From Eunapius fragilis (Eukaryota > Porifera > Demospongiae > Spongillida > Spongillidae), in contig OY811971.1 of the NCBI GenBank assembly GCA_963681505.1, positions 18,430,234-18,494,233 of the forward strand: 64,000 nt of DNA, given 5' to 3'. This document shows, piece after piece, positions 55,583-64,000 of the stretch. Within the stretch, counting starts at the first letter, position 1, and the number at the start of each line of letters is the position of its first letter. The notes beneath the pieces are model-generated. The model was not told where the DNA came from. It saw nothing but the letters and a program-made list of their open reading frames with translations, and ran no database searches. Both the position numbers and the translations under genes were made by a program.

Positions 55583-55684
55583 TAGGGAGAGAAGGTTTAT
55601 TAAAATTAGTTAGTTAGGTTAGGATTAGGGTTAGGTTAGGGTTAGGGTTACGGTCAAGGTTCAAAGCAATACCTTCTCTCCCTA
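55583..55684. mobile_element. Small TIR element enclosing interstitial telomere-like TTAGGG repeats
   Basis: TAGGGAGAGAAGGT at 55583 and ACCTTCTCTCCCTA ending at 55684 are perfect 14-bp inverted repeats. Between them, 55611-55650 reads as TTAGG/TTAGGG repeats. The element directly abuts the foldback MITE on its left. Confidence 0.75.
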
Positions 55685-55714
55685 ACCGCATGTAGATTTT
55701 ATAGCGACTGGCAA

Positions 55715-56055
55715 GTGGCTACGAAGCGTTTTCTAACGCTCGATCGAAAACCACACCTACGGAGCCAATCATTCATAGGACCTACTATCGTAGGTCCTGA
55801 TAAGTGCTCCCAGCGTGTAGCCAAGTCTCACTCGAATTCCCACCAAAAAAAGTGTATTAACCGTGGTCATAGCATGGGGTCAGTCGATCTTTCAAGTAAC
55901 CTAGGACCTATACATCTTGACTAATAGCGTTCCTATCCCTACGCTTGATCTTGTTTCATTCGAGGATGTTTTAAAGCTCAACGATCCGCCACATTCCTGC
56001 CAAAGCAAGACCCATCTTCGCTAAGGTCCTCTCAGCTGCCTTAAGAGAAGTGTTA
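55715..56055 (+). pseudogene. Non-LTR retrotransposon-type protein fragment (region upstream of reverse transcriptase)
   Basis: The frame around 55984-56052 reads IRHIPAKARPIFAKVLSAAL, preceded in another frame by TLDLVSFEDVLKLNDP. The phrase pattern of a short acidic-hydrophobic stretch, then RHIP..AR..[FW]A..L..AL is one I associate with animal retroelement proteins just upstream of the reverse transcriptase domain. Frames are broken. The C-terminal relic at 56565-56934 faces the other way, so they are not one intact copy. Confidence 0.45.
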
Positions 56056-56316
56056 AATTTAAATTTTTAATTAAAAAAACGAAGAGGCGTGGTTAAATTT
56101 TATAATACTCCCGAAGTGTGTCCTATTGCCTTCTCGTAAAAAATGCTTCAAAAATTGTCCCTCACGCAAGATATTTGTCCTTCATACGGGACATCAGGTG
56201 AATAGGTGAATAAAACTCTCAGAACCATTTCATCGCTGTCCACAAATCAATCACAAATAAGCATCTGAGCAATGCCTAAGAATATTCCAAAAGAATAGTG
56301 TTGTTTTTTGTTATGA
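56056..56316. other. Left boundary of the second duplicated segment; AT-rich
   Basis: This sequence precedes the start of the 56317 repeat. Its counterpart would be left of position 1, so whether the duplication truly starts at 56317 or earlier cannot be seen. Confidence 0.5.
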
Positions 56317-56564
56317 AATGTACATATACGAACACTGGTATATATTATTGTGCACAAATAATAACAGCTTAACTACTATAGGCTGACATTCAGCTATAAA
56401 ACAAATGCAAGTAATACAGTACACAACATACACTTAGATCAATATATATATAAATTATATATATAGTTGCATTGAAATGAACACTTTTAGAAAATAATAA
56501 AACCAAACATCAGTGAGGAAAATGAGAGTGGCCAGCTCCATCATCCATGCCATGTCCACTTATC

Positions 56565-56934
56565 TATTTTACCCTGGATCCACGCAAGCAAAAGTTTGTT
56601 GCACGTAAAAATAGCAAAAGCCATTCTGACACAAACCCTTCCCATTACTTCAGAATGTCCCACTTCATCGCAGTTTGGTCACACAGGCGCTTCATCAGGT
56701 GTTGTGCATCATGACCCAAGACCCCATCTACCAAGACTACAAAAGGTGTAAATGAAGCACAACTTTCTTAACAGCTGCTGAGTACTTTCTTTTCTTTTTC
56801 TGTTCTGCTGTTCTTTCCTGTTCTGCTGAACATAGCACAGCATTAACAGTGCGACTAGCATAAGACTGGGCGTCAGTGTCTACGATGCGAACATCTAGCA
56901 ACGCCGCAGTTTGTGGCTGCCACATGCACTCCTC
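56565..56934 (-). pseudogene. Retrotransposon-type C-terminal relic, copy B
   Basis: The same relic as 249-613, with the MWQPQTAALLDVRIVDTDAQ start and the same frameshifts. The damage therefore predates the segmental duplication. Confidence 0.65.
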
Positions 56935-57885
56935 GTGTGCTGAGGTCAGCAATCTCTACTACTGGAATCATCTGCTTCCTGTACACAGAAGTCCAGTCAT
57001 GTGTGTTTTGTGTATGTATAATAATCATAATAAATATACAACATTAGTTTGCGGTAACAGCAATATAATAAAAATCCAGCTGAATCTGGATAACGTTCTG
57101 ACCTCCAGTGATGGCCTCATTCTCGTAGCACTGAGATATTATCATAAGCAAGTGGATCAAGAATTTCTGCATCAAATAGTAGCCAATCTTGATTGGAGCA
57201 TCCACTTTCACTGGTCCCTTCTGGTACAGGGACAAATCGATAATACTATCTCTACTCCCAATACAGGGTGCAGATGGTCAAGAATTTGCATGGTCAGTGA
57301 AAGGGATGACGAAGCTGCATATATAAAAACATTGACTTCTTTTAATGTACAGAATCAGCCCTTTATTTTTCACGGGTGCAGGCTATATGGGACGTGAATT
57401 CTGCTTATTATTTTCTCGTGCACAAGAGTTGAGATAGCCATAGGGGCAGAATATTAAATACAATAATTGAATGTAATAGCATTCAAATAAAATGTATAAA
57501 TGGAGTGATAGCATAGCGTACAGTTGTTGTGACGCTAAAGCTGATATTATCGATCATTATGAATTAAAATCTGTGGGTTGGTTTGTTAGACAAGGAAAAC
57601 ACGGGAGCAGGAGGCAATCTTGGGGGGAAATGGTACGCTTATGGTTTACCTTTACTAGTAGTATGCGACAGACGGTGAGTACGCGCGCTCTCTAGATATA
57701 GTTTCCAATGCACTTCTAGGCGATTTACAAAGTAGAATACCCGAGGGCCCTGGGTTGTAGCGTCCTGAGCGATAGATCGTATATAATAATGGCTTGATGC
57801 TTAAAAACAAATACAAATTGATATCAGTCCTAATAGTGTCAGTACAACTGCCATATACCGTCGTACTAATTCAAGCGTTTAACAG

Positions 57886-60800
57886 CTACATCAAATGTAA
57901 TCCTTCTACTCTGTTCTGATACTGCACAATGTGTTTCCACGCCGCTGAAGCCTGCACAATGGTTATGTCATGAGGAAATAGAGTCTGAAACCCAGAAATG
58001 ATTTCTTCATCTTTATCATAATACACATCATGAAAAACCTCCATTCCATCAATGACACTGAAACATTAGATAGAGATGCTGAGTTACATTAATAGTCAAA
58101 ATAAAAAGTAAAATACCTTGTAGTTTCATCTTGTTCTAGAAAATTTCTGACATATATTGAGATAAATAGGAACAATTGGTGAACTAGCTGCTCCAATTTG
58201 AACTGCCTCAATGCACTATCAAGATGCCGACTTTGGTCTATACTTAACTCTTTGTGAACACCTATTTCCTCAAATGGCTCCTTGTTTTATGAGTGCATGT
58301 GAACATTAAGTTACTCAATGCAATTCACAAACCTCATTTCTCATAACATGCTGTCTGGCCATAGCAATAGACACTGTCTCCCATAACGAAAGTACATGAG
58401 ACAACTTGCAGTAATGTTGGATCTGTAATGTATCAGATTTAATGTAGATGAAAGCCATATATAGAAATCGTAATTACTTTTCACTTCTTACCTTTTGGCA
58501 AAAATGAAGTTTTAAAGACTTTGCATAGGTGGATAAGTTCATCTGTACATCTACTCCTCCTCCACGTGCTAGAAACGCCATCAAAGTTTCTAGGGTGTCT
58601 AGAGTTTTCTTTAAGTGTGGAATGCTATCCAACTCTCCCAGAATCTCTGGCTGGTATTGGGCTAGCAATTTCTCCTATGAAAAGGTTTGAAATTATACAT
58701 TTCATACATCAATGGAAGGATTATATATGCAATCACCTGTGGAGAAATTTTCCTTCTTATCAAAGTAAAGTCATCAATGTTCTGGATGTCCTCTCTGTAT
58801 ACAACAAGTGGTTTTTCTAGATTAATTAGTGGCTTGCCATTGATGAATTGGTTGATCAATTGTTTCTGCATTCCTAAGAAGTCATACTTGACATCATGAT
58901 CTCTTCCAGTCATTAGAGAGTACTCGCAGTGCGAATAGATGACTGAGCAAAGCTGTGCTTCATAGTCTAATGTGTGGAATCGCTGAACGTGTTGGAGGGG
59001 TATTATTTGCAGCTGTAGTCTTTGCTTGCTGAAAATGGGAAATTTATAATGAGGTAGCCAACTTATGAAGTTATAGTTCTACTATGCAATGCAATAATGA
59101 ATTGAAAACAGTTTGTATGGGAGCATTGTGAATTCTGAGTGAATGAGAGGTTGGATACTCTATGAATGTGCTGTTGAAAGTATATCAAACTTAAGATCAT
59201 ACCCCTTATTCTCCTTTTCCACAAACTCTTTACAATCCTTCAGGAACTCATTATGGGTGTGGACAAGGAATTCCATGAGTGCAGTTATGCACACGCCAGC
59301 TCCTTTGGTATTAGGAATCAGGTGTTCTAATGATGTACCATTTGAAAAGGATTCAATCAAATACTTCTCTTCAATGGGCCTATGAGCTACAAAGGAGAAA
59401 ATAAGTCTATATATTTATTTATTTATTTTTAATGCCAAGATTACTGTTAAGGATGTGTCTGCATAATTTCCAGGCTGTATTGAGTCTTTCCAACATTATT
59501 TTTACTTCTTCACTAACATTAGCTGAAATACAAGGTTGTGAAAATGACTATATGATTCAAATGATAACTCAAACGGACAGGCAAACCTGACAGTTGATGA
59601 ATAAACATAGCAATAGATGTGATAGAAGCTTCTTTGTGGTCTATTCGATGGTTGTAGTGATTGTGCAGAAATATCTGAAGTCTATAGATGTCTGGAATGT
59701 ACTGAGTTGCTCTCATGGCAGGCTCCTGCATTAAATAATTTGTGAACACATACCCATCAGTAATTCAAATATATGGTTCACATTGTCTAAGAATTTCTTC
59801 AAGATATCACACTGGCACTCGGTTTCTACTTTGATTCTCAGGTTGTCGAGAGAAAGGTTGGGCTGGTATGCCCAGGCATTGGCATCTAAATCAGCTGGAC
59901 TGACATCAACTTTTTCATTAACAATACACATCAGCCTGCCATATTCTGTTAGATTGAACACATCATAAAGAAGTGAAAAAATGAATCAATACCTTTTTTT
60001 ATTGTCATTCACCATCAATTGAGCTGCATTAGACACTATCAGTTCCTTCCTCTGGTTAATGGCATACAATTTCAAATGCACATGTACAATGACTGCATTT
60101 TGTCACCTGCAATACAGGAGTGATGAAACCTTCACAAAACTCCCTTTCCCAGCAATTTCGCTCATTTGTTGTACTCAATTGATACAAGTGTGCTACAATG
60201 AAATGGTATCATAAGACAATGAGCTTAAACTCAAAGCATATAACTTACAGATTTTCTGATGATCAGCAGTATGAATATTTTTTAGTACTGCATGAACCAA
60301 AATAGCACAGCTCAATTCATCCATCTTTAATGCTTTCTGGAGGCCACCCAAATCAATTTTTAGATGTTCTATAAGCAGCTGAATTATTTCATAACTTTAT
60401 TAGTTGTTGTATTGTACGGGATGCATCCTGTAAGAAGACATGATGCTGAACATGTGCTAACCAAATAATAAACAAACTTCAGTGCTAAAGCAGGCCCACA
60501 GGAGAGCAGAATGCATGATAATCCTCACAAAGCAGCATGTGGCAGAAGACATACTCCTCTCTGGTAGAGGATCTCTACTTCGTCTTGTTGGAGTTGGTAA
60601 AATGTAACCACACTGGCTGGTGTTACTTCTGTGAGAAGCTACGTTGATTTTATTTTATTTTTGTGCTGCAGCTTACTGATAAGCATCAATATTGCCTTGT
60701 GCTGGTTGGTGATTTTGACCTCCAATTTGCGCATTGCACTCAAGACAGCGGCGCTGGTCCATTGGCTTTCCACACTTTTAAAGGCAAATTGAGAAGCATG

Positions 60801-63800
60801 CATATTGTAATGTGCACAGATTTCTCTTACCTCTCCAACTAAATAACGATGTCCATTTGGGCATTCTGGACAGTTTAGAAGACATTACTAACACTTGCAA
60901 CACTGTAGTTGTAAACGTACGATACAATCGTCCTTGACCTGTAAGTGCAGCTTGAACTTGTGGGAATGCATCTTCATGCATGGTAGGTAAGTAGGCATTC
61001 TACATGCATATGGTGCAAAATTATAAGCATCCAATGCAATAGCATGTGCACTACCTTCAGTGCCCCTGGATTGGTTAGCATAGTTACAAGTGGCCACAAC
61101 AATGGTGCATCTAGCCTGTCAAACATAACAGCAGCTGTGTGTACCACAATAGCAAATAATGACTCATGCTGAGGATGTGATGCACACAGCTTTAGAAAAT
61201 AGCTATCTTCTTTTCTCATCAGTAGAGTATTAGCCATTTCATGTAGCTTTATTGAAGATATTGAGATAAAAAATTTAAATATCCAGTATATCACAAGATA
61301 CATTACCTTCCCTGAAAGAGCATGGCATTTTTCAAAAGCACTATTTATCTACATGTAAATCAAGCTTGTAAAATTTTATATGGTCCGAAACAATCAATTT
61401 ACCTCTGGGCCATTAATGTATCTCCCTTGCTGCTGATCTAAGTAGCCAAGTGTCACTACCTGAAACACTGCTAAATTGATGTAAGCACGCTCATGGCTCT
61501 CTAGAATCTGTGGGTAAAAAATGGATTATGTACCTGGCACTGCAACTTAAAATGATAGTTTATTAGATATTTCATACATTGAATGCTTGTTGTAGATGAT
61601 TGAGATTCCTTCCATACACAGCATCAGCAACTTTATCACGAACAGTGTTGTAGATTTGTCCATATATAACAAATGGGTCAGGCTGTGGTTCTTTCTAAGC
61701 AAGCATTATTAATATGTTACTTTGATTTGTAACACAGGTGCATAAGTCAGACCTCACTCAAGAGTTGCTGTGGCAAAAGCCAGGAATGCCGTCTGGCCAC
61801 TGTCTTCAAGACGCTCATATTGTATGATCTCGCCAAGACCTTCAGCAGAAAAATGTTGGGACCAGTTGCCACTTTGTCGCTAATTCTATTAATTTTCTGG
61901 TTGGTACATAGCTTTTGTACCACTGATAGAAGAGAGGCATTTATCGGAAAAGAGCTTTCTTCATGCAATGCTTCTCCAGCAATCAGCAAACCATTACGTA
62001 TGTGAGCATAGGCATCAAGGTACTCATAGGTTATATCTCCATGTTGACAAATTAGACAAATGTAAGCTTTCTCAAGTGACGTAGTGGCAATTGAAGCCCT
62101 TTCATTAAGACTTTTATGTTTGTCCTTGGCATAAATAACATCCTGTAGGAAACAAAGAGGGATGGAATGCAAAAATTAGTTTTGAAATTGCACAGGCACA
62201 GGCTAGTGCTACCTGGAAACACTTGATGCAAAGTAAATGCAGTTGGCAAGTGTCTGCTGCATTTTGCCTCAATAACTGTGCTGAATTTTGAAGGTACCTT
62301 GGGAGGTACTCTCGCACCAAGTCAAAACTATGAGATTAATGCAATGAGTTATCACAATATGTCATGATATCTGGATTCACCTGTGGATGAGCAGAAGTTG
62401 TAACAGGGATGATCTAATCACTGGAACCTTGTCATCATTTCCTTTGTATGAGAGTGGTCTAGTTGTGAGCATGGCTTTTCCAGGTCCACTCTTGAAGACA
62501 GTATCAAAAAGTATTGTAATCAGATCTTGACTGGGAAGCTCCCGGTCAAAACAGAGCTGTGAAACAAACTCAATAAAAAAGGTGTGACAGCACTTTTCCA
62601 GATCTCTGCATGAAGAAAAAAATCATAAATATGCCATTCAATTCTACACATCTCTTATAGTGATGCAATTGTATAACCTGCAATGATCGAGTTTTTTTAA
62701 TTCGGATTTGACATGATGAACTGCATCTGCTGTTCCTATTTTCCCACATTTAGAGATACCCTAATGTTAACGAAAAAAATCAACACTGTACTGAATAATA
62801 CAACTATGCATACATTGTATATTGCTCTAGCAAAAAATTGCATTCCATCAAATTTTGAACCAACATGTTCCATGAAGATTTGTATTGTACGGATGCAGTC
62901 CCAATCATGCCTGAAAGATCATATCAACTTAAAAGTTAAGTGATTATACATGTACCGTCACCTTAGTTTGCAGATGTCAACCTTTAGATAGAGAGAAAGA
63001 ATTGTTTCTACAATGACTTGGCACTTTTGAATCTCCAGCATCCAGCCAAGCATAGTTTCCTGATCTTTTTCTAGAGGTGGTATAATTTGTCTTATGGCTT
63101 CTTCCACTGCTTGTATTACCTATAGCACAAGAAAATTCAGCTATGTTAACATCATTACAACTATATATAGGATAACAATATATGCATTTTGTCTTATATG
63201 AAGATTAGGAAGTAGGAAAAGATCTTAGACAACATCTTGATGCAGTTCCATACTTGACAAAGCTCAAATACCTTTCAATTACTATTTTAATACACCTAAA
63301 TATGCCAATTTATGCATGGTATCCCTGTTCTATTGGGAAGCAAATGATGAATTGCTATCAATTGAGTGGTAAATGTATTGTCAGCTACTGTAAGTCCTAA
63401 TACATTAGGTCACTAAAAAAAAGATGAACTCTGAGCCCCCGGGACTTCAATTATACTGATTAATAAAACAGCGCCTTAATACCACATGTGTTATGGTCAG
63501 GCATGCAGATTGTAAAATAAAAGTTTTAACATGATTACTTGTATATTCTGTAATAAATATAATTCTATGTCTTAAAATGGGTGCCTGCAGTGTGGTATAT
63601 ATACATTACCAAGTGTTGTGGCGAGTCCTGCTGTTTGAGGGATTTTAGAATTCCAGGTACACAGGATACAAGGTTCTCAAACCACACAAGGCATGATTTA
63701 TTTTGGTGATATGATGTATGCAAAGCAGTTATGGTTTCCACTATGGAACTGGCAGTCTGCACACGCGAATGGACAAGTGCATTCAGAGAATCTTCTACTA

Positions 63801-64000
63801 GCTGTAAAAAAAAATCAAATTAATTTTTTTCTTTCTGGTAGTACATAACACGTTAACCTTGCACTCTTTAATTTTCTCTTTCTTTTGCGAGCTACAGTAT
63901 GTAGAGGAAACAAAGTCACAGAGATATCTCTGAAACATCTCTTCTCTATGAGCCATTGGAACTGAATTGAGAATCTTTCCAATTGGTAGGCTATGAAATT
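57886..64000 (-). CDS. RNF213-like: RNF213-like gene, copy B, 3' half only (runs off the window), with a 5-bp exon deletion
   Basis: The exon structure is the same as copy A from the E3 shell through the RZ finger (about 60670-60870, CPNGH and CGKPMDQRRCLEC intact) to the stop at 57886-57888. The protein differs from copy A by a few percent; for example the 141-codon stretch at 61747-62172 has about six changes. At 60398/60399 five bases (CTTTC on the plus strand) present in copy A are missing inside the exon encoding TIQQLMKESYE. This shifts the frame and brings a TGA two codons later. Copy B is thus broken here unless the deletion is an error. As in copy A, no RING is seen. The upstream exons lie beyond 64000. 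Confidence 0.9.

Larger units (their letters stand above)
56317..64000. repeat. Right copy of the long direct repeat (partner 1-7677)
   Basis: About 98% identical to 1-7677 in the same orientation, including introns, flank and the retroelement relic. Differences are substitutions and indels of up to about 15-20 bp (for example near 5045/61350 and 7255/63570). Copy B has a 5-bp coding deletion at 60398. Confidence 0.97.

Noticed and set aside
1..64000. Prokaryotic systems, operons, tRNA or rRNA genes
   Set aside because: No ribosome-binding sites, operon-like spacing or RNA gene signatures; splicing is pervasive.

Overview
The window is metazoan nuclear DNA. Genes are split by many short GT-AG introns (often 40-80 nt), intergenic DNA is AT-rich, and all detectable mobile DNA is of animal type (Ginger1, hAT-like, Ty3/Gypsy, foldback MITEs, non-LTR relics). 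The mix of an RNF213-like gene, a RAG1-N-like gene, Ginger1 with a Ulp1 domain and very compact introns fits an early-branching animal. A demosponge is my best guess, but the species cannot be fixed from sequence alone.

Layout. (1) 1-27.5 kb, minus strand: one giant RNF213-like gene (AAA+ ATPase and E3 ubiquitin ligase), start codon at 27471 and stop at 1574. Order along the protein: Ser/Thr/Pro-rich N-terminal exon, CBM20-like domain, long stalk region, AAA modules including canonical AAA3 and AAA4, E3 shell, RZ zinc finger, C-terminal core. I find no classical RING finger. AAA3 carries an in-frame TGA, and a diverged duplicate of the same P-loop exon without the stop lies in the intron upstream. 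(2) 27.7-31.3 kb: a decayed divergent gene fragment and two terminal-inverted-repeat elements. (3) 31.3-34.7 kb, plus strand: a multi-exon RAG1-like (N-RAG family) gene, broken by a stop and several single-base frameshifts. (4) 35.8-41.3 kb: a Ginger1 transposon with terminal inverted repeats and a CCGG target duplication, coding for a decayed integrase plus Ulp1-type protease and PHD-like modules. (5) 42.9-45.7 kb: a second copy of a composite repeat that also interrupts the Ginger integrase; here it carries a nested 2-kb element with a minisatellite. (6) 46.4-47.6 kb: an intact intronless 3-beta-HSD/NSDHL-type sterol dehydrogenase gene, the only clearly undamaged single-exon gene. (7) 48.2-51.2 kb, minus strand: C-terminal fragments of UPF2 with a Ty3/Gypsy integrase relic upstream. 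(8) 51.4-56.1 kb: several MITEs, a second RAG1-like relic and a retrotransposon fragment. (9) 56317-64000: a direct, roughly 98% identical repeat of positions 1-7677, carrying the 3' half of a second RNF213-like gene that runs off the window.

Overall this looks like a tandem array of RNF213-like genes separated by about 29 kb of transposon-rich accessory DNA. Each visible RNF213-like copy carries a different apparent lesion, so functional gene, recent pseudogene and assembly error must be told apart with reads or transcripts. All protein family calls come from reading translated exons by eye; no database search was run.
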